A DNA stretch of 64,000 bases from positions 196,822,353-196,886,352 of the forward strand of contig NC_134568.1 in the NCBI RefSeq assembly GCF_050947875.1, read 5' to 3'. Numbering within the stretch: position 1 is the first letter of the stretch; the number at the start of each line of letters is the position of its first letter. The translations under genes were made by a program, and so were the position numbers. This document shows, in pieces, positions 47,080-59,015 of this stretch. Under the pieces are notes generated by a model. That model saw only the letters and a program-made list of their open reading frames with translations. It was not told the origin of the DNA and did no database searches. The DNA is from Dermacentor variabilis (lineage: Eukaryota > Arthropoda > Arachnida > Ixodida > Ixodidae).

Positions 47080-48304
47080 CTATGTCACCAATGAACAATG
47101 AAGGACAAAAATTAACAAATACATGAGCATTACACAACAGCTAACAAGCATTATGAGCAAGAAAGTTTTACCACAAACATGTTTGAAGGGAGACTAAAGA
47201 GAAATGTTAAGTTGAAAGTGTGTTGATAAATTACACGTCCAGAATACCAGAAATGTGAAGTCTTGAAGCGAAGTGTGGAAGTCTTGATAAGCCAGAAGAA
47301 GGCAAAAATTAAATGCAGGCTTTAAATTCTCCTGCTAGCTCCTAGAGGTGTCAAGAAATTTGGAAAGCTTTTGCTTAGGACTAGTTAACAGTTTATCAAC
47401 AACAACAAAAAATTACCTGGCATTCTAAAAAAAGCCAAGGCCTAAATCTAGTAGGTTCTAAGAAATTTTATTACTGAACAAAACCTAAATGTGCACACAT
47501 ACTTTGAAATCTGTGATGCCATCCTAATGCACTGGAATGTGAAATTCAAGAGGGAAAGCTTAGCCCATCACTTCCTCCGCTAAAAATCAATCATTTTTAG
47601 CCAAATAAAGGCAAATTGAGCATTGAAAAAATATTTCGCCAGACTCAACTAACCTAGCGTTGCTCTCTTTAGCATCCCTTCAATGTTCAACAATAATCAT
47701 GAATTTTTTTTCACAAGTTTTATTCTCTTGTGTTTCAGGTGAATCCACACACACATTAATTGAATCTTAGTGCACATTACAGCTGCTAAAAGGTCAAGTC
47801 TTTAAAATTTGTGAATTAATCTTGATCAAGTTGAGCAGGTAATGAACTGCACCAGTTTGAGGATGCACTCAAAAGTTAATGAGCTAAGTGACTGGATAAA
47901 CTAGGTCTCAAACATGGACAAATGGTTCAATTTGCTCTTGAGCAGAGTTCCCGCTGAAGAAAAGTAAACATCAGAAAGCAGCTACTACACCCAGCAATCG
48001 GGCCTACAACCTTGTATTCAGCAGAACAACATCAAAACCACTAAATCACCATTGCAGCATTGCGACTACATTTAGCCATCAGAAGTCTCAGAACACATTC
48101 TCACAAGTCAGTAAGGAACACATTCAGTGTGTTTATTAAAAAAGAAATACACAAACAGGAAAATAGATGCTGTTTTTGTGTCTGAACAACTAAATGATAC
48201 TATACATCAGTCTACAAGGGCTAACTTTTTTAGTCCTTGATGAAACAGTCACAATACATTATGAATGTGAATAATAACATTGCTCGGTGAAAACACGGGC
48301 ATTG
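47080..48304. other. intron sequence with a tRNA-like SINE head
   Basis: Mostly featureless. On the minus strand, about 48060-47985 reads GCAATGGTGATTTAGTGG, then TGTTCTGCTGAATACAAGG, resembling the head of a Ruka-like tRNA-derived SINE in decayed form. No exon was recognised. Confidence 0.4.
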
Positions 48305-48309
48305 GCATG

Positions 48310-48539
48310 TGTTACACTTTTGCTGTTCGTTGTTGCGGACCAGCCAAGCAAGCTGTGTGCGTGCACACCCATGTTCTCTGCCCCTGTTCCTGAACCAGCA
48401 TATTGTTATTTCCCTTTCTCTTGCCCAAGCCTTTTCAGCCCTGCTTCCTGTATACTGCAGCGGTGCTATCAATAAAGTTGTTCACCATGAGCCAGCATAT
48501 CGTTCATGTTGCTGCCCTGGTCATGGCTCATTTACAACA
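48310..48539 (+). repeat. 5' LTR of the older gypsy element
   Basis: TGTTACAC...TTTACAACA, 230 bp, with an AATAAAG poly(A) signal at about 48471. Confidence 0.9.
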
Positions 48540-48552
48540 GCGGCGACGAGGA
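48540..48552 (+). promoter_or_regulatory. primer-binding-site region
   Basis: GCGGCGACGAGGA directly after the LTR. Related gypsy elements have TGGCGACGAGGAT here, so the first base is probably mutated. Confidence 0.55.
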
Positions 48553-48574
48553 TCACGGATACAGACTACGCAGT

Positions 48575-49637
48575 GAAAGTAAACCAAGACGAACTGCCGC
48601 TACATGAAGCACTGAAGAGAGCCATGGTCAGCCTCCAGCTACTGCTGTTTGACGATACCAGAGATAAGTGGGAACCATATCTCATAAAGGCAGAAGCACA
48701 TTTTGAAGCCAACGACATTGCTGACGCAAACAAGCAACGAGCACTGCTTATGGCTGCTCTCAGTTCGCAAACAGTTCAAGTGCTAGCTGGCCAAATTGCA
48801 CCAAAGACACCCAACTCCACCATGCATGCCAAAGCAGTCGTAACTTTAAACAACTACTATGACCCCGAGCATCACAAGACAGCAGAGAGTTACATGTTTT
48901 TCACACAATGCCAACAGGAAGAGGAGTCGATGCAAGAGTTTCTTGTCAACATACAGCACATAGCAGACAACTGCAACTTTGGCAGCACATTAGGCTGAAT
49001 GTTGAGGGATCGGATTACTTGCGGCATACGCTCAACTAATCTACGCAAGCAACTACCGACTAAGGAAGGGTTAATGCTAGATGACACCAGAAGCCTGGCC
49101 ATTTCGGTGGAAGTGGCAGACAACGATGCTCTAAAGATATTGATATGGAATAGCCACCACAGTGTGGTTGCACTGAAGAGGTTGTACGAATGTGTTGGCA
49201 CCAGTCACAGGTGGGATCAGACTATTATGCTCGCAAACATTCTTTTCTACCTCAATGGCACTCTATGGCCACACTTTCAGACTCCAGAAGAGGAGATCAT
49301 GAGCTGGGATCTCTTCAAAAAGAAGCTCCGCGACCTTTTTGGCAATCAGTATGGTCACCAACTCAATGCAAGAAAGGACCTTGCTGCAAGCATCCAGACG
49401 TCAACCGAGTCATACGTGTCGTACATTCTCAACGTCTTGGCCCTTTGTAGCAAGGCCGACCCGAACATGTCGGAGGACGATAAGGTTATTCATGTGCTCA
49501 AAGGCGTTGATGACGATGCCTTCTATCTACTGGTGTTTAACGTCACCAGCATCGATACGATCCTCAAGGAAGGCTGCCATCTCGAACATGCTAAACGCCG
49601 AGTATCCCAACACAGCCACTATGTCATCTTGCGATGA
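48575..49637 (+). pseudogene. in-frame fusion of two different gag genes
   Basis: The first part (48575-49135) is gag of the older element: WEPYLIKAEAHFEANDIAD, QRALLMAALSSQTVQVL, ESMQEFLVNIQHIADNCNF, a TGA at 48996-48998, then RDRITCGIRSTNLRKQLPT and AISVEVADNDALKIL. From about 49150 the same frame reads as gag of another gypsy type: LYECVGTSHRWDQTIMLANI, MSWDLFKKKLRDLFG and VIHVLKGVDDDAF, to a stop at 49635-49637. No LTR or target duplication lies at the join. Gag proteins form the particle shell. The fusion is probably a by-product of truncation or recombination between elements. Confidence 0.75.
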
Positions 49638-49899
49638 CCTATTCCACCAGCCATCACGATGTGACAACTTAACCTGCATCATTCGTCGTGAGGTCGAGGC
49701 CGCGCAGCTGGCGACTCCCCACTTCATTCTCGTCATCTGATTCTTCTCCGGTGACGATCTCCTTGATCCAGGCCATCGTCCGCAAAGAAATGTCAAATGT
49801 TGGTCTTCACTCCGTTCGTCCTGTGCGCTCTGAACCTCTTTATCCACCCACATTCCCATCTCGCTTCTCTTACTACTCTTATGGACAAGGCAACCCGTA

Positions 49900-50595
49900 C
49901 GATTGGCACACCACTGACGACAAGCCGATATGTTTTAACTGCTGATGCATCAGGCATATCGCTCGCCGCCACCGCTGCACTTCTCCGACACACTATTCTT
50001 CCGACGCTCACCCTCCTCCCTCGAAGATCATCTTTTTTGTTTGCTCCCTCTATGCCCAATCCCTCATCTGACCCTGCGCCACCTCTGGCAAGAACCCCCC
50101 GCTATGTCAGCTCGCCTTCTCCCTCCCGCTGTCAATCTCGTTCGCCTCTGTCCTGCCGTGCTCTTTCTCCGACCTATTCGCAGCACCCCGACTGGAAAAC
50201 TAGGAAGTGCAGCTTCTGGAGGCGGAGCGGCATTGAAAACTTTGGCACGAAATCCTTGCTTGACCGTACCCACGAACCAGAATCTTTTGGACGTTCTTGT
50301 TGACAATGTTCCTGTGTGCACGTTGATTGACACCAGGGCACCTATGTCCATTATGAGTGCTGCTCTTCACCGTCGGTTCAAGGAAGTTCTGACGAATGCC
50401 CAGAACCGAGCCATACGAGTCACCGACGGAGGGACTGTCGCTATGGTTGGCATCTGCTCTGCCCAACTGACCATCACTGAGAGAACCACTGCCAATCTCT
50501 TCACCATCATCGAGCATTGCCCTCACAAACTCATTTGTGGTCCGGATTTTCTTGCCACTCATTCTGCCCTCAGTGGCCGGCTCACTTTGCCTTGA
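49900..50595 (+). pseudogene. zinc knuckle and protease of the second gypsy element
   Basis: A decayed CCHC knuckle lies at about 49935-49985 (PICFNC, stop, then CIRHIARRHRC). The protease is at about 50275-50580: LLDVLVDNVPVCTLIDTRAP (active site Asp-Thr-Arg where Asp-Thr-Gly is normal), then MSIMSA and HKLICGPDFLATHSA. The catalytic Asp is kept but the Gly to Arg change would disrupt the active-site loop. It ends at a TGA (50593-50595). Confidence 0.7.
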
Positions 50596-51099
50596 GTGGC
50601 CTCTTCTTGCTGACCCTTTGGACCTGCCTCAAATCCGTTTAAGCTGCATGGATTTTATTTAATCTGTGACATATGTCGACTTATTTTCCACACCAGCTGT
50701 ATTTGATGGCAATTACATGGTCACACCAATCCCAGCCGCTATACTTACACATGGTGTTACCGTTCCGCACACACTGCTGACAGTTAGTGGCGACCACACC
50801 TGCCTTCCCCTTGTGAATTTCGCGCTAATAAAGCAGGTACTCCTACAAGGGATCTCAATGGCCGAAATTAGCACTCTGCAGGATGATCAGGTCGAACCTG
50901 TCAGAGTCGAAGCTTGTTGCAGCTCAGCCCATACCGCAACATCATCACGCGGCAGGGGCGTCAACATTGAGATGATTGTTTCCTCTGACCTTACACCTGC
51001 TCAAGCTGAAGCCCCCTGCCACGCTCTCGAAGGCTATCGAAACATTTTTTACTTTTACAAACGTCTGTCGTAACCCACCCCATAAATACTGGCGATGCA

Positions 51100-52170
51100 A
51101 ACCCTTTTCACCGACATCCACATCGTGTTGCTGCATGTGAATGAGCAGTTATCCAACAGGAAGTAACACAAATGCTTGCCAAGGACATTATCGAGCTTTC
51201 CTGTAAAACTGGGCTTCTCCCGGCACACTCGTCAAAAAGAATGGAATGTGGCACTCTTGTGTAGATTATCGCCACCTACACAAAATCACAAAAAGGGACA
51301 TTTACCCTTTGCCACTTATTGATGATGCTCTAGACTGCCTATTTACCTATTTTTCTTTCACGATCTAAGGTCCGGCTACTGGAAAATTGCCGTCGACGAC
51401 ACAGACTGGGAGAAAACTGCATTTGTTACCCCCGACGCTCTTTATCATTCAAGGTGATGCCTTTCGGTCTCTGTAACGTGCCAACCATCTTCGAACGAGT
51501 GGACTCTTTGCTTCAGGGGTTCAAGTGGTCCACCTGTTTGTGCTATCTGGACGACGTCATCGTTTTTTCGGCCCCATTTGAAACACATCTCGATCGTCTC
51601 TCAGCAATTCTTGACGAGTTCCGCTGGGCCGGTCTCCAGTTGAACTCTTCAAAATGTCACTTTGCTCGCTGCCAAATCACCGCCCTTGGAAGAGCCAGGC
51701 GACCTGATCCTGACATAACTCGCGCTGTTACGAACTTTCCTATCCTGAAATCTACAAAGGACGTGCATAGTTTTGGAGGGCTGTGCTTCTATTTCCGGCA
51801 CTTTGTACAGGATTTTGCGACCATTGCACATCCCCTTACCGACCTCTTGAAGGAATACGTCCTGTTTTCTTGGGGTCCTGATCGTGCCGCATCTTCTTGT
51901 CATATATTACTACCCTCCTTACCATACCTCCAATCCTGGCCCACTTTGACCCGTCTGCCTCAACGGAAGTTCAATCTGATGCCAGTGGTCACGGCATAGG
52001 TGTGGTATTAGCGCAATGCCAGCATGGAGATGATCGCGTTATAGCCTATGCCAGCCGACTTCTATCGGCTGCCAAATGCAGTTAATGAATCAAAGAGCAC
52101 AAGTGCCTTGCTCTTGTGTGGGCAGTTGCAAACTTTCATCCATTTTTGTACGGACGCCCTTTCTGTGTCA
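51100..52170 (+). pseudogene. RT and RNase H of the second gypsy element
   Basis: RT blocks in several frames up to MPFGLCNVPTIFERVDSLLQ and CLCYLDDVIVFSAPFETHLD (51454-51999; the YLDD is intact), then the tether HSFGGLCFYFRHFVQDF. RNase H begins at about 51930 (STEVQSDASGHGIGVVLAQ, first catalytic Asp) and decays after VIAYASRLLSAAK. There are at least four frame changes. Confidence 0.8.
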
Positions 52171-52343
52171 TCACTGATCATCACATTTTCTGCTAGCTAT
52201 CCTCGCTCAAGGACCCCACGGTACGACTGGCTTGCTGGGCTTTATGCCTGCAAGAATATACCTTCTCTGTCACATATAAGACGAGAGGCTTGCACCAGGA
52301 TGCCAAATGTTTCAGTCCCGCTACCCTGTGAAAGGACCACCAG

Positions 52344-53570
52344 ATGCAGCCGATTTTCTTTGTGTCCCAGTTGTTTCAAATCGGCAATAAGCAACACCGT
52401 GATCCTTCCTTACAAGCCCTCATCGACCAGCTGAAGTCAACACCTGGTGACACCTCTCTCCGGATGTTTCTCCTCAAGGAGAAGAGATTATACCGCCATA
52501 ATTTTGACCCCCAAGGCTCTGAACGTCTGCCTGCCATCCAATCCCACCTGCACTCGACTGTCCTCTGCCAACTTCACAACGCTTCCTTGGCTGGGCACTT
52601 GGGCGTCTCGTGCACATACAACCGTGTAAGCAGTTGCTTCTTTTGGCCAGGCCTTGTCAGCTCTGTGCAGCATTACATTGGCACTTCTGAGCCCTGTCAG
52701 TGCCAGAAGAAGCCTTCTGCGCTTCCAGCCAATCGACGTCCTGCCTGTACCCTTTTCCAAGTTGGTCTAGACTTTCTTGGGCAATTTCCTCTCTCGGGCT
52801 CCGGAAATAAATGGGTCACGGTCACTACTGATTACACTATGCGGTACGCCATCATAAGAGCCCTACCAACAAGTTGCGCTACTGACGCCACTGACTTTCT
52901 ACTCTACGTCATCATTTTAGTGCACAGCGCTCTGCACCAATTACTAACTGACCATAGCCGTAGTTTTCTCTCGGCAGTCGTCGAAGACATCCTCTACTCC
53001 TGATTGACAAAGCACAAATTCAGCATGTCCTACCACCTACAGACCAACGGCCTCACAGAACGCCTCAACCAAACCATCAGCGACAAGTACATTGCGGCCG
53101 ACCACCACGAGTGGGATCTTAATTTATCATATGTGACGTTTGCACATAATTCATCGCGCCATGACACCGCCACCTATTTACCATTCTATCTATTATACAG
53201 CCAAGAACCCGTGTTGCCCTTGGACACCTTGCTGCCATCACCCGCACGGCAGCTCCACGCATGGCAGCTCGCCTGCACCCATCTAGAGGCCTCACAGGAG
53301 CATTAGAGATGCCTCTATGATTGCCACCATCGCGATGTGCACTTCTCTCTGGGTTCTCTGGTGCTTCTCCAGTCACCCATCCACCGTGTGGGCCTTTCCG
53401 AAAAGCTTCTGCTGGGTTACACTGGTCCAGATCGTGTGGTACGACAAGTGACTGATGCCACATATGAAATCATCCCCGCCAAAACCTCAGCATCGTCACC
53501 AGCTTCAAGTGACATCATTCACATAGCAAGGCTTAAGCCCTACCACATACCTTTCACCACAGATGTGTAG
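52344..53570 (+). pseudogene. integrase of the second gypsy element
   Basis: N-terminal zinc region (AGHLGVSCTYNRVSSCFFW; the Cys pair reads CQCQ, decayed), core with FQVGLDFLGQFPLSG, TVTTDYTMRYAI and LLTDHSRSF, a TGA at 53001-53003, then SYHLQTNGLTERLNQTI with the third acidic residue (Glu in TER). A TAG at 53304-53306 is followed by the C-terminal IHRVGLSEKLLLGYTGP and IIHIARLKPYH, ending at 53570. It resembles the integrase at 39541-40815 in layout but is clearly a different family. Confidence 0.8.
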
Positions 53571-53889
53571 CTTAAGCACCGGGACAGTGCTTCTACTGCC
53601 GGGGGTGCTTCCGATTATTTTTAGGGTTGCCATCTAAACCACCATTGGTCCATGTGTAAATGTATTGTAAATAGAATTGTGCATCAGCTACATGTAACAA
53701 TATGAGTATGGAACCGCCAATGGTGCTCATAGTGCAAGCCTGTCATCGATCATTTCAAGATCACCATAAGCAAAGCGCAGCAAAAACTTGTGGACAATGT
53801 GGAAGCATGAAGCATGACGATAACACCTGCCAGTGGGCAAAAGAACTTTCATTGTGGGCGGCGCGGTCACTTGGCTAGGTTGTGCCATA

Positions 53890-55315
53890 CAGTCAAACCT
53901 CGTTAATATGTACCTGCTTAATGTGTAATTGTGGTTTAAACGTAGTTGTGAAGATTCCCCCAATCAGCCCCCATTGAACCCCATGTACTGGTTGACCGCT
54001 TAAGCTGTAGTAGCTCAGTGCCCACCAAACAGTTAGTGCATACTATTGTATTTCCTGTTCTACACACACAGGCGCAAAATCGGCAAAATCTCATGTGCGC
54101 AGACATTGGATTCTCAAGTTGCGACACCTGGACAACAGCTGCCAGTGATAGTGACGTTAAGATATGGCCACCATGACATCTTTCCTGCTCATACAGCTGT
54201 TGCTGATTGCAGCGCACAAAAGCATGGCCTTCGAGATTGGCTTCCTGTAACGTGAAGAAGCTGCCGGTAGGGGTGCAAATTGGCTGTCGCCGTTGAACCC
54301 AATCCAATCCAATTCAAGTAGTAATGACGTAAGAGCCCCTTTTTTTTTTTAATGTGTAGGCATTTCTATGTTTACCCAATGAGAAAAATGTCCCTCCATC
54401 CGTACGTCCCGTAAGGCAACCGCTTTCAAGATAAAGCCATATAAAGCCCGCAGCAGCGAGCGACTGTACCTTCAGGCTGCCTGTCGCTTCAACGCTAATG
54501 AAGCGGCAAGAACACAGCGCTCACGAAGCTCTCTGCACAAGTCGCACCCTGCCCCTTTCGCAGATCACTTTCAAGATGTAGGCCCACACGTCTCTCCTCA
54601 GCGTGCAGCGGTAGAAACACAGTGTACGGAGCTATTAGCAGTCAGCACTCCCTGTCCGCATCGCAGATCGTTCTCAAGATACGGTCCACGCAGCTGTGCC
54701 ACGTATGTAGGCACCATCGGTGTTTGTTTGGTCAAGGTTCATAATGGTTTGGAAGTGGATGGATAAGGCGCTTAACGAGCGATAACGGCTTATAATGATC
54801 GCAATATCAACAGCGCATCAGGCGCCGCCACCTGCAGTACTTTGCTTGCATATCAATGCATTTTGCGCCGCCATCTGCACCAGTTCGTCTCGCCGCAGCG
54901 CTGTCATTTTTACTGGCTTGATCAAGTTTCATAACACTGATAATGACACCGGGCTGCATGGAGATGAGCAAGTGGCACAATGCTTACGCATACTTAGATG
55001 ACTCCCCGAGAAGTTCCTGAGCGACTTCTTTTTCTTCATACCACCAGTGTGTTTGCAGTCGTGGTGTTGCGTAGAGTTCCAAGGTCTTGGCTGCGGCATG
55101 TCGTGTTTATGTTATCAAACGTCGACATTACATCCGTGGAATTCTCGGATAGCAACAGTGTTGCCAACGTCACACTTCACCCATCTTCAAGCGAGAGTGA
55201 TGACGACAATGACGATGTGGAAGTGGACGATCGCCCTTCATTACCCGGCATGGCACATGCTTTGAGCGTCATGCGAGCTTTCGCTGAGAAGCGGGGCCTC
55301 ATGGACAAACTGCAA
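53890..55315 (+). mobile_element. Tigger/pogo-type element, 3' end lost
   Basis: The 5' inverted repeat CAGTCAAACCTCGTTAATAT begins at 53890 after TA. Near the right side, a frame at 55110-55315 encodes an acidic stretch (SESDDDNDDVEVDD) and MRAFAEKRGLMDKL, matching the C-terminal FVEKRGLAEKL of the Tigger at 10358. No 3' inverted repeat follows: sequence of the older gypsy element resumes at about 55320. A deletion must have taken the Tigger end and the first half of that element's pol. Confidence 0.65.
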
Positions 55316-55319
55316 GTTT

Positions 55320-55910
55320 CAACAAGCTTCAGTCACGTACCTTGGGCATCGCATAGATCGTGAAGGACTGCACTACACTGAGAATGCACATGCCATCATG
55401 CAAGCACCATGCCCACAAAATGTCGCAGAGTTGTGTTCATTCTTGGGCATGCTCGCATACTATGCATGATCTTTGCCAAATATGACCGCGGTGCACTCGC
55501 CATTGTACTGGCTAACAAAAATAAGAGCATGTTGGGAGTGGCTGCCACTCTGCCACTGCCGCAGACTGCATTAGAAAAAGCTAAGCAAAACTTGGAGAAT
55601 GCGCAACTTTGGTCCACTTCAACTCTAACAGGGAGCTCAAGCTAGGATGTGGTGTGTCTCCATATGGCATGGGAGTGGTTCTGTTTCACTCGGAGGGAAA
55701 CGTGCACAGCCCAATTGGCATGGGAGTGGTTCTGTTTCACTCAGAGGGAAACGTGCACAGCCCAATTGGATTTTGCTCCAGAATGCTAACGAAAGCAGAG
55801 CAAAACTACTCGCAGCTGGAATGAGAGGCGTTGGCACTTATTTTTGGCGTATCTTGTTTCCGTGATTACCTTCTAGGTCTACAGTTTACCCTGGCCACCG
55901 ATGAAATCAG
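55320..55910 (+). pseudogene. RT end and RNase H of the older gypsy element
   Basis: RT tether in broken frames (LGHRIDREGLHYTENAHAI, then CPQNVAELCSFLGMLAYY at about 55415-55465), then RNase H (LKLGCGVSPYGMGVVLFHSE, FCSRMLTKAEQNYSQLE, ALALIFGVSCFRDYLLG and FTLATDE). The first catalytic Asp position reads Gly (usually 'ACDASPYG'). A 17-residue in-frame tandem duplication sits in the first strand region. Stops interrupt at several points. Confidence 0.75.
55666..55767 (+). repeat. 51-bp in-frame tandem duplication in RNase H
   Basis: Two units (55666-55716, 55717-55767) encode GMGVVLFHSEGNVHSPI twice; they differ at one base. Because 51 is a multiple of three, the frame is kept. Confidence 0.95.
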
Positions 55911-56039
55911 TGGTGCAGTCACTGTTCTGTTGGTCTGGTCTGGAAAGGGACATAGAGAACTTGCCGGCTCAATGTACAAACTGTGTGCAGAAGTTGCCCA
56001 TGCCTTTGGCAGCCCCGCCAGTAAATTGACCAAAAACAT

Positions 56040-56527
56040 CTGACTGGTGGTCTCGGATCCACATATATGTTGCAGGGCCAATAGCAGGCCAGATGATCCT
56101 GGTGGCATGCAAACACAGCTAGTACTATTCGGTGTTTGTGAAGCATGTTCTGTCATTTTGGGGTACCACGCACAATCATGTCCGAAAATGGCACACAATT
56201 CACAAGCCAGTTTGCCACGTTCATAGCAAGAAACAATATTGTGCAACTGGGTACAGCACCATTCCATCTGCAATCGAATGGAGTAGCAGAAAGAGTGGTT
56301 CAACTGTGAGGAATGGGTTGCGCAAGATGACAAAAGGGTCGGTGGAAGATAATCTAATGAAACTGTTGTTCAATTACAGGCGAACCCTCCAAAGGGAAGG
56401 AAAGTCTTCCTCCGATATGCTGCTTTGCTATCAGCTACGTTCGTGCTTGTACACGTGCTTGCCGTCTAGGGCTGCCAATTCATCAATGGGCCTTGCCGAC
56501 TGGGCCGTCTCCTCAGGCAGCAGTGTA
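56040..56527 (+). pseudogene. integrase remnant of the older gypsy element
   Basis: Decayed core in shifting frames: a SENGTQF-like stretch near 56180-56200, an HHSICNRME stretch at about 56258-56285 in the position of the 'HPxxNGxxER' block, and MTKGSVEDNLMKLLFNYRRT at about 56328-56388. It breaks at 56527, where the Tigger element begins, and resumes at 62910. Confidence 0.65.
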
Positions 56528-56877
56528 CAGTCTACACTCGTAACAACAGACCTGCATACAACAGACTTTCGGATATAGCAGACTATATTTCAGCCTTATT
56601 TTGCTTTACCTATTTTATTAATGCAACGAAGTTCGCTTTAAACGGACCACGCTACAACGGACTATCAGCTACAGCGGACAAAATTAACGGCAATTTTTTT
56701 TTCCGAATCGGGTGCATAAAACATACTTTGGCCATGTCGACACGGCCTGACAACTGACTTGCGAGGGTCAGCCTACGATCGCGGCTCAATATCGCACGTG
56801 CGTGGCACGAGGTGGGGGGGGGAGGCGAGAGAGGGTTCTACTCAGGCGGCTGCTGCTGCTTACGGCGCGACCACCCT

Positions 56878-56983
56878 ATCTTGAAAGCGATCTGCGATGT
56901 GGACAAAGTGCGTGCCCGCACGGGCACCATATCTTGAAAGCGATCTGCGATGTGGACAAAGTGCGAGCCCACACAGGGGCCAT
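56878..56983 (+). repeat. 53-bp tandem repeat in LINE 5' UTR
   Basis: ATCTTGAAAGCGATCTGCG occurs at 56878 and 56931, with a third partial copy (ATCTTCAAAGC) at about 56985. Similar 'GCAGATC..TTTCAAGAT' stretches occur at about 54560-54680 and 29650. It could be promoter repeats of the LINE. Confidence 0.75.
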
Positions 56984-57059
56984 ATCTTCAAAGCACGCCC
57001 AGTGCTGGTAGCTTCGTATGCGCTGTGCTTTCAACGTTTAGGGGCGTGTTTTCTACACC

Positions 57060-59015
57060 ATGAACCAAGAGCGCCAAGCGACCAGCTCTTCCGAGGCCCA
57101 TGTTCTAAACCGACGTGCAAAGGGCCTTCGGCCAATTCACCGGTCCGTTTTGATGGAGAATTTATCTACCACAACGTCATTTTCCAACGAGCAGGAGACG
57201 CACTCGGCGATAGAGAACGCCGGCACGCGTTCCTCAACAACCACGAAGACGCCCGAGGTGGATACCGCGGGAGTGGCCGCCGATCCCATCGTCGCCAATT
57301 TTCCCTCCCAACAGCGAGAGGTGGACACTCCGACCGGGGAAAGGATGGAGGAAGATGCTGCCCCGAACATTTCCGACGATGAAACTGACGCCGACACAGG
57401 TGGCTGTTGGAAGACAGTCATACATAAGCGACGCATCCGTCAAACGCGCACTAAGACGCAACCCTCCAAGAACATCTTAGGCATTCCGGACGCCTCCCAG
57501 CCTACCGTACGCAAGCACAGTCGGAATCAGAACCTGCCTCAACTTCCTTTGCACGATGAAAAGATAATTCTGCGGCCTCACGGAGGACTTTGTCTCGATA
57601 AGTGGACGCGCCCAGAACTCACCAGTGCTCTATGGAGTGCAGCCGGCTTGACCACCGATAATCGTCAGGACATCATATTCCGACTGCGACCTCAGCAGAA
57701 CTTGACAATCATCAGCACATCCCAGTCACACGTAGCCGACGCATTGTACAAGGCGAGGGAACTGAAGCTGAACCTTGGTCAGCGGGTCTATCCCATCACG
57801 ACATATTTTGCGGCCCCAGACAACTCATGCAAGGGAATTGTTCCTGGCCTTTTGCCCGGTACACTGTCTTCCAAGCTAGTGGATGAGCTTGTGGCTCCTG
57901 GAACTCAAATACTTCAAGCACAAATGATGGGTCAAGCCAACATTGCATTGGTAACATTTGAAGGACTTAAAGTGCCTCGCTACGTGCGTTTCTATGGTGC
58001 AGAACTCCGCTGCTACCCCGATCGACCCCGCCAACTGGTTTGCAAGATATGTCACAAGCTCGGCCATTGGGCTGATTACTGTCCTACGCTGCACGTGGTC
58101 ATTTGCGCGACGTGCGGGACTGACAACCCCACCCCGTCACATCCGTGCACCCCACACTGCAGATCCTGTGACGGGACCCCCCCTACAGCGGATCCAAACT
58201 GCCCGCGGCGTGCTAGGCAGACACTGAACAAAGCTTAGGTTCGGAAAGCTCTCGAGAAAGAGCAGCTTGAACTCAAACCCTCCACCGACCCGACCACTAC
58301 CACAGATACGGCGGAGACCCGAACGTCGCGCGCCCCAACGAAGGAGACCAGAAAAGTCCGGTCAGAGACCCGTTCGAGATCCCGTCGCAAGTTCAAGTCT
58401 CAGTCGCGATCCCGCGAGGCATCGGTGCGCCTCCCAGAGAAGCGCCCTCCTTCCCCATCTTACCAACAACCCTACAAGAAGGCCCTGCAGACCAACGCCC
58501 CAGCCAAGGTGACCCTGGTCCCTTCAGGGGCGCAGCGGACCCAGGAGAAGAAAACAGCAATGGAGGCGCCTCGGGAGGTAGGTCGCGCGGAGGGTCCCCC
58601 ACAGCTTGCCCCGCCCCGTAAATCTCTCCCTACCCCTTCCCCTATTACCAATTTGTTACCAAATTCCGATCCTCTAATAGAAATAGCCCGCCTAGGTCGT
58701 GACATGGAGGCACGCTGTGAGCGCCTGCAAAAACAAATGGACGCGCTGGTGGCAGACATGAGCACTAGTATGCAGGCGGCTCTGGACAGGATAGAACGCC
58801 AAATGGAGGACCTTCAAATAGGGATTACGGAGCAAGTGAAATCATGTATAGTGTGCACTTTCGCACGCATGCAAGTTCCTGAGCTTAGCGGTAACAACGA
58901 AAGCGCGCTATCCGACCAAGGCTCTCGGCCGCAACCTTCAAATGAGGGCACCCGGCACACGCATTCCTATGCACGACCGCCTGCTTCCTCTCGCGATGAT
59001 GATGGCGCCACGTAA
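57060..59015 (+). pseudogene. LINE ORF1 (gag-like zinc-knuckle protein), one in-frame stop
   Basis: A frame of 651 codons interrupted only by a TAG at 58236-58238. The N-terminus is Ser/Thr-rich and acidic (to about residue 110). The middle region has a fold-like segment (GGLCLDKWTRPELTSALW and ITTYFAAPDNSCKGIV). Three Cys-His knuckles follow at about residues 327-385: CKICHKLGHWADYC, CATCGTDNPTPSHPCTPHC and CRSCDGTPPTADPNC. After the stop comes an Arg/Ser/Pro-rich stretch and a coiled-coil-like segment (MEARCERLQKQMDAL, then LDRIERQMEDLQ). ORF1 proteins of this group bind the element RNA. The Met at 57060 is the natural start: in frame and just after the 5' UTR repeats. Confidence 0.85.

Larger units (their letters stand above)
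49150..53600 (+). mobile_element. second Ty3/gypsy element, no LTRs visible
   Basis: Gag (from about 49150), protease, RT, RNase H and integrase remnants in order on the plus strand, all with stops or shifts. It is cut off at the 5' side inside gag; neither end shows an LTR. It lies within the gag region of the older element, so it was inserted or recombined there. Confidence 0.8.
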
